Source: Rhodocyclales bacterium
Lineage (GTDB): Bacteria > Pseudomonadota > Gammaproteobacteria > Burkholderiales > Rhodocyclaceae
Length of the DNA stretch: 64,000 nucleotides
Assembly: GCA_016177805.1 (NCBI GenBank)
Contig: JACOUN010000008.1
Location: 62,001 to 126,000 of the forward strand
Direction of reading: 5' to 3'
This document shows, piece by piece, positions 43,262-52,667 of the stretch; the first letter of the stretch is position 1; each line of letters opens with the position of its first letter. Made by a program: the position numbers and the translations under genes. The notes under the pieces are model-generated. The model saw only the letters and a list, made by a program, of their open reading frames with translations. It did no database searches and was not told the DNA's origin.

Positions 43262-44157
43262 ATGAGCAGATTCGTCCTTCTCGCCCTGCTGTGCCTGGGG
43301 CTGGCCAGCCCGGCGCAGGCCGGGCTCAAGGTGTTCGCCACGCTCCCCGAATGGGGCGCGCTGGCGCGCGTGATCGGCGCAGACAGCGTGACGGTGTTCG
43401 TCGCCACCCATGCGCTGCAGGATCCCCACCACATCGAGGCGCGGCCGTCGCTGATCGCCCGCGCCCGGCAGGCCGACCTGGTGGTGGCCAACGGCGCCGA
43501 CCTGGAGGTCGGCTGGCTGCCGGCGGTGCTGTCCGCCGCCGGCAATGGCCCCATCCAGCCCGGCCAGCCGGGCTATTTCGAGGCCGCCGCGCAGGTGGCG
43601 CTGCTGGAGGTGCCGGCGCGGGTGGACCGTGCCGACGGCGACGTGCACCCGGCCGGCAATCCGCACATCGGCCTCGATCCGCACCGGCTGCTGGCCGTCG
43701 GCACGGCGCTGCACGAACGCATGGCCGCGCTCGATCCGGCGCAGGCGGCGGTCTATCGGGCCAACTGGTCGGCCTTCAGCGCACGCTGGCAACTGGCCAT
43801 CGCCCGCTGGACCGAGCGTGCCGCGCCGCTGCGGGGCAAGGCCATCGTGGTGCATCACACCGCCTATCCCTACTTCACCCGCTGGCTAGGCCTGACACGG
43901 GCCGGAGCGCTGGAGGCGAAGGCCGGGGTGGCGCCGGGGTCGGCCCATCTGGCGGCGCTGCGCGATGCGCTGGCCGGGCAGCCGGTGCTGGCCATCGTGC
44001 GCCCACCCTATGCACCGGAGGGGCCGGGCCAGTGGCTGGCCGGCGAGACCGGCATCCCGCTGCTGCGCCTGCCGACCACCGTCGAACAATCGGTGGACGA
44101 GGCCGGTTTGACCGCCTGGTTCGACGAGCTGATCGACCGTCTGCTGGCGCACCGGCG

Positions 44158-44161
<4 letters not shown>
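43262..44161 (+). CDS. Metal ABC transporter substrate-binding protein (ZnuA-like)
   Basis: 299 residues from the ATG 12 bp behind the barrel gene. Signal 'LLALLCLGLASPAQA'. Cluster 9 metal-binding fold: 'KVFATLPEWGALARVIGADS', 'DPHHIEARPSLIARARQADL', 'GNPHIGLDPHRL', 'VHHTAYPYFTRWLGL'. Ligand His residues of the first and second lobes are present. Central His-rich loop of classical ZnuA is absent. It overlaps the ATPase start by 4 bp. Confidence 0.9.
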
Positions 44162-44729
<568 letters not shown>

Positions 44730-44733
<4 letters not shown>

Positions 44734-45530
44734 ACGTCGATCTGCTGTTCGATCCGCTGTTCCGCCTGCCCTTTCTCACCGGCCTGCTGCTGGCCGCCTG
44801 GTTGCCGGTGCTGGGACTCTACCTGCGCCTGCGCGGGGAGTGGCTGGCGGTACTCGGGGTGGCGCAACTGGCCTCGGCCGGAGCGCTCGGTGGCGCAGTG
44901 CTGGGGGTGCCAGCGGTGCTTGGCGGGGCCGGAGCGGGCGTGCTTGCCGCGCTGGCCAAATGGGGTTTGAAGCTGTCGCGCGACAGCGCCTATGCAGCGA
45001 TGCTGCTGCTCGGCTGGGCGGCGGCGGTGGGGGTGATGAGCAACCATCCGCTGGCCGAACACGCGGCGCGGGCGGTGTTCGACGGGCAACTGTACTTCAC
45101 CGGCGGCGGCCATCTGGCGGCAGCGCTCGCGGTGCTGGGGGTGGGGGCTGCGGTGCTGATTCGTGCTCATCGCGCCTTGATGCGCGCGCGCGTCCATCCG
45201 GCGCTCGGCCCGCCCGGCGATGGGGTGCGCCTGGCCTTCGATCTGGTGGTCGGCGCCAGCGTGGGGGTAGCGATCCTGTCGCTGGGGGTGATGGCGACCT
45301 TCGCGCTGGCCTTCGTACCGGCCTGGCGGGTGTTCGGCACGGCGCCGTCGTGGCGGGCGGCGCTACGGCGGGCGGTAGCGATCGGGCTTATCGCGTATGT
45401 GGCAGGGTTTGCGCTGGCGCTGGTGCTGGATCAGCCGTTCGGCCCGGCTGGCGTGGCCGCGGTGCTGGCCGGCGCATGGCTGGCGCCGCCGTGGCGGGGG
45501 CTTGCTGGCGGCGCCAGTGGAACGCGTTGA
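44730..45530 (+). CDS. Metal ABC transporter permease (ZnuB-like)
   Basis: 266 residues, about seven hydrophobic segments. 'LPVLGLYLRLRGEWLAVLGV', 'LASAGALGGAVLGVP', and 'LSLGVMATFALAFVPAWRVF' correspond to the ABC-3 permease pattern (usual form '...GALLVPALLV...PAA.A'). The sequence is more diverged than typical ZnuB. Last gene of the operon; no obvious terminator stem with T-run follows. Confidence 0.87.
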
Positions 45531-45693
45531 GGATATGACGCGGCACTGCCAGCCGGTCAGACCTGAGCGTTGGTCCGGGCCGACCGTACCCGAACATGCC
45601 CGGACGTGTTTCACGCCTCTTTGACACGGCGGCCACACCGGCTTCACCGGGTGGCGGCGAGGATGCGAGCCAGTCTCGCCAATCGTGCCGCCC

Positions 45694-47358
45694 ATGTCCG
45701 CTTCCGCCGCCCCACCCCTCCGTTCACCGCGCACCGCGACGCTGCGGCTGCACAGCGAGTCGCTGCTGCTGCTCGCCTGCGTCCATCAGGCGCTGTTCCT
45801 CAACACCCCGTTCTGGCAGGCGGTGCTCGCCGGGCGGGCGGGCAGCGACGCGCGCACGTGGCTGTACGCGGCGGCGGTATTCGTGTTCCTGAGCGGGCTG
45901 CATTTCGCGCTGCTGGCGCTGATCATCCCCCGGCACATCGCCCGGCCGGCGCTGGTGCTGCTGTTTGTCACGAGTGCGGTGGCGGCGTACTTCATGAACG
46001 CGCACGGCGTCTATCTCGACCCGGACATGCTGCGCAACGTGTTGCAGACCGACTACGCCGAGGCGCGCGAACTGGCCGACCCGGCGCTGCTGGGCTATCT
46101 CGCCATGCATGCGGCGCTGCCGGCGCTGCTGTTGACCCGCGTCGAACTGATCGCCACCGCCTGGCCGCGCGCGCTACTGCGGCGCGCCGCCAGCATCGCG
46201 CTGGCGCTCGCGGCCAGCGCCGGGGCGTTGCTGCTGGTGTTCCAGGATTTTTCCGCGTTGATGCGCAACCACAAGGAAGTCCGCTATCTCGCAACGCCGG
46301 GCAACTACCTGTATTCAACCGCCGTCGCCGCCAGCGGCGAAGCCCGACACCACACCGGCCCGCGCCAAGCGGTGGCGCTGGACGCGACGCTGGGGCCGCG
46401 CGGGCGGCAACGGCGCAAGCCGGTGCTGCTGGTGATCGTGGCGGGCGAGACGGCGCGCGCCGCCAACTGGGGCCTGAGCGGTTACGCGCGCCAGACCACG
46501 CCGCAACTGGCCGCGCGCGAGGTGATCAACTTCAGCCACGTCACCAGTTGCGGCACCAGCACCGCTGTGTCGATTCCGTGCATGTTCTCGCCCTACGGCC
46601 GCGCCGGCTACGACGAGGCGCGCATCGCGCAAAGTGAATCGCTGCCGCAGGTGCTGGCACGCGCGGGCTACGCCGTGCACTGGGTGGACAACCAGTCCGG
46701 TTGCAAGGGCGTGTGCGACGGCATCGACACCCGCGCCATCGACCGCAACCGCGATCCGCGGCGCTGTGACGGCGAGCACTGTCTGGACGAAGTGCTGGTG
46801 GACGAGCTGGACGCCATCGCGCGGGCGGGCGAACCGGCCAACCGGGTGGTGGTCCTGCACGCGCTCGGCAACCACGGCCCGGCCTATTTCCGCCGCCACC
46901 CGGCGGACGAGCGCCACTACACCCCGACCTGCGACACCGCCGAATTGCGGCAATGCTCACGCGAACAGATCGTCAACAGCTACGACAACGCGCTGCGCTA
47001 CACCGACGCGGTGCTGGCGCGCACCATCGACCTGCTCGAAACCCTGCACCAACGCTACGACACCGCGCTGGTGTATGCCTCGGATCACGGCGAATCGCTG
47101 GGGGAAAACGGTCTCTACCTGCACGGCATGCCCTGGGCGATCGCGCCGCGCGAGCAGACCGAAGTGCCGATGGTGATGTGGCTGTCGGACGGCTTCACGC
47201 GCGCGGCGGCGCTCGATCGCGACTGTTTGCGCCAGCGCGCCCGCGCGCCGGCCAGCCACGATCACCTGTTCCACTCGGTGCTCGGGTTGCTCGACGTGCG
47301 CACCGCGATCCACGACGCAACGCTGGACGTGAGCGCCGCATGCCGCACGGGCGCTTGA
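45694..47358 (+). CDS. eptA: Lipid A phosphoethanolamine transferase (EptA-like)
   Basis: 554 residues from ATG 45694 (GTG 45685 also in frame). Five N-terminal membrane helices, then the periplasmic alkaline-phosphatase-like domain: 'IVAGETARAANWGLSGY' (metal Glu), 'SCGTSTAVSIPCMFSPYGR' (nucleophile Thr), 'VHWVDNQSGCKGVCDGI', 'LHALGNHGPAYFRRHP', 'VYASDHGESLGENGLYLHGM' (metal Asp/His). It transfers phosphoethanolamine from PE to lipid A and lowers affinity for cationic peptides. The enzyme is zinc-dependent and lies directly behind the zinc operon. It overlaps the PAP2 gene by 19 bp. Confidence 0.93.
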   Translation: MSASAAPPLRSPRTATLRLHSESLLLLACVHQALFLNTPFWQAVLAGRAGSDARTWLYAAAVFVFLSGLHFALLALIIPRHIARPALVLLFVTSAVAAYFMNAHGVYLDPDMLRNVLQTDYAEARELADPALLGYLAMHAALPALLLTRVELIATAWPRALLRRAASIALALAASAGALLLVFQDFSALMRNHKEVRYLATPGNYLYSTAVAASGEARHHTGPRQAVALDATLGPRGRQRRKPVLLVIVAGETARAANWGLSGYARQTTPQLAAREVINFSHVTSCGTSTAVSIPCMFSPYGRAGYDEARIAQSESLPQVLARAGYAVHWVDNQSGCKGVCDGIDTRAIDRNRDPRRCDGEHCLDEVLVDELDAIARAGEPANRVVVLHALGNHGPAYFRRHPADERHYTPTCDTAELRQCSREQIVNSYDNALRYTDAVLARTIDLLETLHQRYDTALVYASDHGESLGENGLYLHGMPWAIAPREQTEVPMVMWLSDGFTRAAALDRDCLRQRARAPASHDHLFHSVLGLLDVRTAIHDATLDVSAACRTGA

Positions 47359-48095
47359 TCGCCCCCGCCGCCGCGGGCGTCGCCACCCGGCGGGCGTGGT
47401 TGCGCCGGCAGGCGCTGCTGCTCGCGCTGGCGGCCATCGCGCTGCTGCTGACGTTTGAAACCACCCGCCTCGACCTGCGGCTCGCCGCACCGCTGTTCGA
47501 TCCGGCCAGCGGCGAATTCCCACTGCGACGGCACTGGTTCTTCAATGCGTTCATGCACGACCAGCTCAAGCTAGTCGCCACCGGCGGTGCTGTCGCGGTG
47601 CTGGGCCTGTGCGCGCTGGGCATGCGCGGCCGTCTTGCCTGGCTGCCGCCGCGCGGCGCGCGGCTGGCGGCCATCGGCATGCTGCTGATCCCGGCCGCCA
47701 CCTCCGCCCTAAAACACCTGACCAACCGCCACTGCCCGTGGGACGTGATCGAGTTCGGCGGCTTCGCCCCCTACGTCGGCCTGTTGCAGCTACCGGCGGG
47801 CGACATCGCGCCGGGCGCGTGCTTTCCCGCCGGGCACGCGTCGCTGGGGTTCCTGTGGCTGATCTGGGCGGTGGCGCTGCGGGCCACCAGCGTACGCGCG
47901 GCGCGTATCGCCGGCGCGCTCGCGGCCGCGTTCGGGCTGATCCTGGGGGTGGGTCAGATGCTCAGGGGCGCGCACTTCCTGTCGCACACCCTGTGGTCGC
48001 TGTGGCTCGCCTGGGCGATCTGCATCGCGCTCGCAGCGGCGCTGCCGACACGCTCGACCGGTCGGGGTCCTACGCCGCCGCCGGCACGAACCTGA
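47340..48095 (+). CDS. PAP2-superfamily phosphatase
   Basis: 251 residues, six hydrophobic segments. Phosphatase motifs C1 'KHLTNRHCPWD', C2 'GACFPAGHASLGF' and C3 'RGAHFLSHTLWSLWLAW'. The branch with NRHCPWD and PAGHAS includes LpxT/LpxE-type lipid phosphatases that often accompany EptA. It overlaps eptA by 19 bp and was probably acquired or evolved as a two-gene lipid-modification operon. The 3' end overlaps msrB by 26 bp on the opposite strand. Confidence 0.9.
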   Translation: MPHGRLIAPAAAGVATRRAWLRRQALLLALAAIALLLTFETTRLDLRLAAPLFDPASGEFPLRRHWFFNAFMHDQLKLVATGGAVAVLGLCALGMRGRLAWLPPRGARLAAIGMLLIPAATSALKHLTNRHCPWDVIEFGGFAPYVGLLQLPAGDIAPGACFPAGHASLGFLWLIWAVALRATSVRAARIAGALAAAFGLILGVGQMLRGAHFLSHTLWSLWLAWAICIALAAALPTRSTGRGPTPPPART

Positions 48096-48555
48096 GCGCC
48101 ACCCCGTTGTTGCACCAGCGCTGGCCGGTCGGTTTGGGGCCGTCGTCGAAGACGTGGCCCTGGTGTCCGCCACAGCGCGCGCAGTGGTACTCGGTGCGCG
48201 GCAGGATCAGCTTGTAGTCGGTCTTGGTGCCCACCGCGCCGGGCAGCGTGGTGACGAAGCTGGGCCAGCCGGTGCCGCTATCGAACTTCATGGCCGACGA
48301 AAACAGCGGCAGGTCACAGCCCGCGCACACGTACACCCCGTCGCGCTTTTCGTCGTTGAGGGGGCTGGACCACGCACGCTCGGTGCCCTCCTTGCGCAAC
48401 ACCTCGAATTGCTGCGGCGTCAGTACCTGGCGCCATTGATCTTCGGTCTTGATGATCTTCTCCATCGTCGGGGTCGCCGGCGCGGCCGTCACACCACGCA
48501 GGAACGGGTAGGAAGTCAGGCCGAGCAGGCCGGCCAGGAAATATCGGCGTTTCAT
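48070..48555 (-). CDS. msrB: Peptide-methionine (R)-S-oxide reductase MsrB, exported
   Basis: 161 residues; the start ATG 48555 overlaps the msrA stop. The N-terminus 'MKRRYFLAGLLGLTSYPFLR' looks like a twin-arginine signal (RRYFL). Zinc Cys pairs CAGC and CARC, 'FDSGTGWPSF', and catalytic Cys in 'GQRWCNNGVAL' are present. It reduces methionine-R-sulfoxide in the periplasm, paired with exported MsrA. It converges with the PAP2 gene. Confidence 0.94.
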   Translation of the reverse strand: MKRRYFLAGLLGLTSYPFLRGVTAAPATPTMEKIIKTEDQWRQVLTPQQFEVLRKEGTERAWSSPLNDEKRDGVYVCAGCDLPLFSSAMKFDSGTGWPSFVTTLPGAVGTKTDYKLILPRTEYHCARCGGHQGHVFDDGPKPTGQRWCNNGVALRFVPAAA

Positions 48556-49193
48556 CGCGATTCTCCCCACAACTGGTTCAGGCGGCGATCGCGCCCGCAA
48601 CCGTTGCGATAGTACTTGTAGCGGATGGGGTTCTTGCGGTAGTAGTCCTGGTGGTATTCCTCGGCCGGGTAGAAGGCCGAGGCCGCGACGATGGGCGTCA
48701 CGATCGGTTCCTTGAACGGGCGCTTTTCCATCAACGCCGCCTTGGACTGCTCGGCAATGCGGCGCTGCTCGTCATCCGCGTAATACACCCCGGTGCGATA
48801 CTGGCTGCCCCGGTCGCAGAACTGCCCGAGCGCGTCGGTCGGATCGACGTTGCGCCAGAACACCTCGACCAGGCGTTCGTAGCTGACCCGGCGCGGGTCA
48901 TACACCACCTGAACGGCTTCGGTGTGACCGGTACGCCCGGACGACACCGCTTCATAGCTGGGGTTGGGGGTCTGCCCGTCGGTATAACCGGAGGTGGTGG
49001 AAATCACCCCGTCCAGTTCATCATAGGGTGGCTCCATGCACCAGAAACAGCCACCGGCAAAAATCGCGGTCCGGTACTGGCCCGCGCCCTCGTTTGCGGC
49101 CGGCGCGGCGCTCGCCGTCTCGCCGGGTCGGGCAACTCCCACCGCCACCGCCGCGACCAGCGCCACGGCGCAGCCCAGAACCACTTTGTTCAT
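48552..49193 (-). CDS. msrA: Peptide-methionine (S)-S-oxide reductase MsrA, exported
   Basis: 213 residues from ATG 49193. N-terminal signal-like 'MNKVVLGCAVALVAAVAVGV' with a possible lipobox-like VLGC, then 'YRTAIFAGGCFWCMEPPYDE' (catalytic Cys in GCFWC), 'GYTDGQTPNPSYEAVSSGRT', 'HTEAVQVVYDPRRVSYERL', 'YHQDYYRKNP'. First gene of an msrA-msrB operon of exported enzymes that repair oxidised surface or periplasmic proteins. The longer frame to 49322 is rejected for lack of ribosome site. Confidence 0.94.
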   Translation of the reverse strand: MNKVVLGCAVALVAAVAVGVARPGETASAAPAANEGAGQYRTAIFAGGCFWCMEPPYDELDGVISTTSGYTDGQTPNPSYEAVSSGRTGHTEAVQVVYDPRRVSYERLVEVFWRNVDPTDALGQFCDRGSQYRTGVYYADDEQRRIAEQSKAALMEKRPFKEPIVTPIVAASAFYPAEEYHQDYYRKNPIRYKYYRNGCGRDRRLNQLWGESR

Positions 49194-49357
49194 TGCTGTA
49201 ACTCCCACAAGGGCGCGCGAAGCGGCGCAGGATGTGCCGCCTCCGGGATTCCACGCACCATGTGGGAGGTTCGATGCATCCGGCGCCTGACAGTTCCGCC
49301 GGCTGTTCACGCGCCCGACCACGGGCGCGACTCACGATCCAGCCCGTCGCGCCCACC

Positions 49358-49414
49358 ATGGATACGGACATTATTCAGGACATCAATGACCAGAAACTTG
49401 AAGTAATGCATTGA
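49358..49414 (+). CDS. 18-residue leader ORF resembling the Fic N-terminus
   Basis: ATG to TGA encodes MDTDIIQDINDQKLEVMH. Its first part (DIIQDI) mirrors the start of the Fic protein (MADILQDIES), because a 20-bp DNA segment is duplicated (49365-49384 and 49444-49463, one mismatch). It could be a relic of a duplication of the 5' end, or an upstream ORF that tunes fic translation. No good ribosome site precedes it. Confidence 0.3.
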   Translation: MDTDIIQDINDQKLEVMH

Positions 49415-49463
49415 ATAAAAAAGTAATTACAATGCCAGGATGGCGGACATTCTTCAGGACATC
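49365..49463 (+). repeat. Direct repeat (20 bp, one mismatch) at the fic 5' end
   Basis: CGGACATTATTCAGGACATC at 49365-49384 and CGGACATTCTTCAGGACATC at 49444-49463, 79 bp apart start to start. The second copy lies in the first codons of fic. Between them is an AT-rich stretch (TTGAATAAAAAAGTAATTAC) that could hold the promoter -10 region. Confidence 0.75.
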
Positions 49464-50642
49464 GAGTCACCCATGGCTACCGACATCACCCTCCGCGTCG
49501 AAACCCGCCGGTTCGGCCCCTTCCTGTTTCAGACCGGGGTCGACTTCGCCGCGCTAACGCTCCCGATGCAGCGAGTCGACGATGCCCACGCGCGCTTTTC
49601 GACCTCACCGCTCGCCCAGGTCGCCAACCAGCTCGAACGTGAAGTCATTGCGACCAGCATATACGGCACCAACACCATCGAAGGTGGCGCGCTGACCGAA
49701 GACGAAACGTCGGCGGCTATGGATCTGGATCCGATGCAGGCGCAAGAAATCGAACAGCGTCGCGTGCTCAACATCAAGGCCGCCTACGAGCGTGCGCGGC
49801 GGGCGGCCATCGATCCGGGGTGGGAGTTGTCGATAGACTTCATGTCCGACATCCACGCGCTCATTACCCGCGATCTGCCTCACGCCAACAACCAGCCCGG
49901 CCAGATCCGCGACAATCCCAAAGGCCACGTTACCCACGTCGGCAGCGCCAACCATGGCGGTCGCTACAAGCCTCCGCAGCATGAACAAGATATCTGGCGG
50001 CTGCTCGAAGGCCTGATTGCCTGGCACCACGACCTGGCCGCCGCCGGCGTGCATCCCTTGATCCGCGCGCCTCTGGTGCATTACTACTACGAGTTGATCC
50101 ACCCCTTCTGGGACGGCAATGGCCGGGTCGGGCGCGTCCTCGAAGCGACGCTGCTGCAGGCTGCGGGGTATGACCATGCTCCGTTCGCGCTCGCCGACTA
50201 CTATCTGAAGCATATCGACAGCTACTTCGCGCTGTTCAATGCATGCCGCAAAGCGGCCGAAAAGCACCTGCCGAACCCGAATACCGCATTCGTGCTGTTC
50301 CACCAGGAAGGCATGTTCGCCACCATCAGCCACCTGCACGACCGGGTGAACCGCATGGTCGGGATACTGCTGTTCGACACCCGCTGCCGTCAGCTCCTCG
50401 ACAGCAAGGCCATCAACGCGCGCCAATACACCATCGTGTCGCAGATACTTGCCCAGGGCGGCCCCGTGCCGCTGGCCCAGTTGCGTCGCGCACCGTGGTT
50501 CGTCAGCCTGTACCTCAAACTCAACGACAAGACCCGCGCTCGCGACCTCAAGAAGCTGCGCGAAATCGAACTGCTGTTTCTGGATGTCGACGACCTGCTG
50601 TGGCCGGGCTGTATCCGGCCCAAGAAGGTCCAACCGGCCTGA
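49440..50642 (+). CDS. Fic-family protein with inhibitory helix
   Basis: 400 residues. N-terminal inhibitory motif of class II Fic proteins is 'SIYGTNTIEGGALT' ([S/T]xxxE[G/N]). The Fic core motif 'HPFWDGNGRVGR' is intact with catalytic His. Downstream 'YTIVSQILAQGGPV' and 'LKKLREIELL' form a winged-helix-like C-terminal domain. It should transfer AMP (or another nucleotide) to a target hydroxyl; autoinhibition is released by moving the inhibitory helix. The target is unknown. The 5' end is duplicated in a small leader. A MITE-like element sits 5 bp behind the stop. Confidence 0.93.
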   Translation: MADILQDIESPMATDITLRVETRRFGPFLFQTGVDFAALTLPMQRVDDAHARFSTSPLAQVANQLEREVIATSIYGTNTIEGGALTEDETSAAMDLDPMQAQEIEQRRVLNIKAAYERARRAAIDPGWELSIDFMSDIHALITRDLPHANNQPGQIRDNPKGHVTHVGSANHGGRYKPPQHEQDIWRLLEGLIAWHHDLAAAGVHPLIRAPLVHYYYELIHPFWDGNGRVGRVLEATLLQAAGYDHAPFALADYYLKHIDSYFALFNACRKAAEKHLPNPNTAFVLFHQEGMFATISHLHDRVNRMVGILLFDTRCRQLLDSKAINARQYTIVSQILAQGGPVPLAQLRRAPWFVSLYLKLNDKTRARDLKKLREIELLFLDVDDLLWPGCIRPKKVQPA

Positions 50643-50647
50643 AACTA

Positions 50648-50830
50648 GTGTCCCGAGTTGCAAGGTCGTTGGATATCGTATCCATGAGCCAACAAACGTT
50701 CCGAATTCGTGCGCAATCGTTGTCAGGCAAGGCGCGAACCACAGCCGGGTTGGACACCCGGCGCGGATTCGCAACGCCGCATGGCGGCGATTGCGCACGA
50801 ATTCAGCAACGAACTTGCAACTCGGGACAC
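50648..50830. mobile_element. 183-bp MITE-like element with terminal inverted repeats and TA duplication
   Basis: The ends GTGTCCCGAGTTGCAAG (50648-50664) and its exact complement (50814-50830) form 17-bp perfect terminal repeats, extending to 24 of 25. A second inverted pair GAATTCGTGCGCAATCG lies at about 50702-50718 and 50789-50805, so the whole element can fold. TA flanks both sides (50646-50647, 50831-50832), the target duplication typical of IS630/Tc1-mariner transposases. It has no coding capacity and lies exactly between the fic stop and the stop codon of the HDOD gene. Confidence 0.8.
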
Positions 50831-50832
50831 TA

Positions 50833-51690
50833 CTACCCCCGCATCGCGGCGCGCATTTCGTCGTGGTCCGCGCGCGCTTCGGCCAGCGCGCTCACGACTT
50901 CGTCCCTGGAGATGTGCGCGGGCAGGATCGCTTCCAGCGGCTTGCGCTCGATGCCCAGCAGGTTGTCGAAGGCGTTGGGGGTTTCGGTGATCGCCAGCGC
51001 GGCGCACAACATGTCGGTCAGCGTCGAGGGCGGCCACGCGCCGCCATAGGCGTCGCCGGGGCCGGACACGCTGGCGTCGTCGATCGGCAGGCCGAAGCTT
51101 TCCAGGATCGCCACACGCAACGGCCCGCTCCATTCATCGACAAACGCCGCGAAGCGGTCGATGTGGTTTTCCATGGCCGGGAACTGCGACGCCCGCGCGA
51201 CCAGGTAGAACTGCCCGATATCTATCATCATGCCGCCGAACAAGGCCGAGTCCGGCGCCACCGCGCGCGACAGCCGCGCCAGCGCGTGTGCCCAGCACGC
51301 GACATCGACCGAGTGATTCCACAACCCGGACGCGACAATGCGCATGTTGTAGGAGCGTTGGTCATTGGCCAGTTGCTCGGCCGCCACCGCGATCGCCAGA
51401 CTGCGCACCGTGGACAACCCGACCCGGCGCACCGCGTCGGCCGCGCCGTTGATCGCCGCGCCATGCGGATTGAGCGCGACCGAACTGGCAACGCGCACCA
51501 ACCGGGCGCTCAGCACCGGTTCGGTCATCACCACCTTGGCGATATCGTCGAGCGACGAATCCGGGTCGTCGGCAAGGCGCTTGATGCGGATGGAGGCATC
51601 CAGCGAGGTGGGAAAATTGAGTTTGCCGTCCTGAAGCTCCTGCTCGATAAGCGCGCGGAACGCTTCGGCCTGCGATTCGAATTCCTGCAT
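50833..51690 (-). CDS. HDOD-domain protein
   Basis: 285 residues from the ATG at 51690 (MQEFESQAEAFRAL); the frame to 51849 lacks support. HDOD hallmarks: 'GKLNFPTSLDASIRIKRLAD', 'DDIAKVVMTEPVLSARLVRV', 'DAVRRVGLSTVRSLAIAVAA', 'FGGMMIDIGQFYL'. HDOD proteins are non-catalytic relatives of HD phosphohydrolases and act in signalling. Its stop codon (50833-50835) is the first base group outside the MITE-like element, so insertion may have truncated or trimmed the original 3' end. Confidence 0.9.
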   Translation of the reverse strand: MQEFESQAEAFRALIEQELQDGKLNFPTSLDASIRIKRLADDPDSSLDDIAKVVMTEPVLSARLVRVASSVALNPHGAAINGAADAVRRVGLSTVRSLAIAVAAEQLANDQRSYNMRIVASGLWNHSVDVACWAHALARLSRAVAPDSALFGGMMIDIGQFYLVARASQFPAMENHIDRFAAFVDEWSGPLRVAILESFGLPIDDASVSGPGDAYGGAWPPSTLTDMLCAALAITETPNAFDNLLGIERKPLEAILPAHISRDEVVSALAEARADHDEMRAAMRG

Positions 51691-51951
51691 GAAAACCCCT
51701 CGATCATGGTGGCAATGGCGGGCGATGGCGCAACGGCCATCCGTGTGAACCACGGCGTCGCCACAACCACGGGCAGGCCGCGACGCTGCGTGGGGCAAGT
51801 GTAGCGTGTGGCGAGCGTCGCGCAACACTCCATGACGCCCCCATGGCACGCCCGTCCGCTCGCCGCGCGGGGCCGCCGACGGTTCAGGCGGAGGATGGCG
51901 ACGAACAACGAATCACTTGACCTTCATTCCAATGGTCGTTAGTTTGTGCGC

Positions 51952-52611
51952 ATGAATACTCCATCGACCAGATCAGGCCTGTACGAACAGGTGGCCCGCA
52001 TCGGCAAGGCGCTGTCCAGCCCCAAACGCCTGGAGCTGATAGAACTGCTCGCGCAGGGCGAAAAGAGCGTCGAAACGCTGGCGGCGCAGGGCGGCATAGA
52101 CGTGCGTCTGGCCAGCGCCCACCTCAAGGCGCTGCGCGAAGCGCACCTGGTCGACACCCGGCGCGACGGCAAGTACATCTACTACCGGCTCAGTGGCCCC
52201 GACGTGGCCCGGCTCTGGGTCAGCCTCCGCGACGTTGCCGAAGAACACCTGGTGGAACTGCGCCTGGCCTTGACGCACATGCTGGGCGACCCCGCCAGCC
52301 TGTGCTCCGAGAGCCGCGCCAGCCTGTTGCTCAAGGCCAGGCTGGGGCAGATCGTCGTCATCGACGTTCGCCCGCCAGGCGAATACGAGGCCGGACACCT
52401 GCCGTTCGCCCGCTCCATGCCGCTGGACGAACTGGAAGCGCGGTTGGCCGACCTGCCCCCCGATCGCGCCATCGTCGCCTACTGCCGCGGTCCGTTCTGC
52501 CTGATGTCCGACGAAGCCGTCAGGCTGCTGCGCGGCAAGGGGTGGAGCGCCACCAAGATCATGGATGGGGTGAGCGAATGGGCCGCAAGCGGCCTGCCGA
52601 TTGAAACCTGA
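51952..52611 (+). CDS. ArsR-type regulator fused to a rhodanese domain
   Basis: 219 residues from ATG 51952 (GTG 51946 in frame). ArsR winged helix about 10-100: 'ALSSPKRLELIELLAQGEKS', 'DVRLASAHLKALREAHLVDT', 'RDGKYIYYRL'. Rhodanese domain about 125-215 with 'IVVIDVRPPGEYEAGHLPFA' and the active-site loop 'AYCRGPFCLMSDEAVRLL' (Cys). The fusion suggests sensing of persulfide or thiol state. It is followed by a Cys/Met-metabolism PLP enzyme. Upstream, CCAATGGTCGTTAG may be part of its operator. Confidence 0.93.
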   Translation: MNTPSTRSGLYEQVARIGKALSSPKRLELIELLAQGEKSVETLAAQGGIDVRLASAHLKALREAHLVDTRRDGKYIYYRLSGPDVARLWVSLRDVAEEHLVELRLALTHMLGDPASLCSESRASLLLKARLGQIVVIDVRPPGEYEAGHLPFARSMPLDELEARLADLPPDRAIVAYCRGPFCLMSDEAVRLLRGKGWSATKIMDGVSEWAASGLPIET

Positions 52612-52667
52612 CGCCACCAACACAGCGAACCAACCGTCACACAGCACCACCTCCGGAGGAGATCCAC

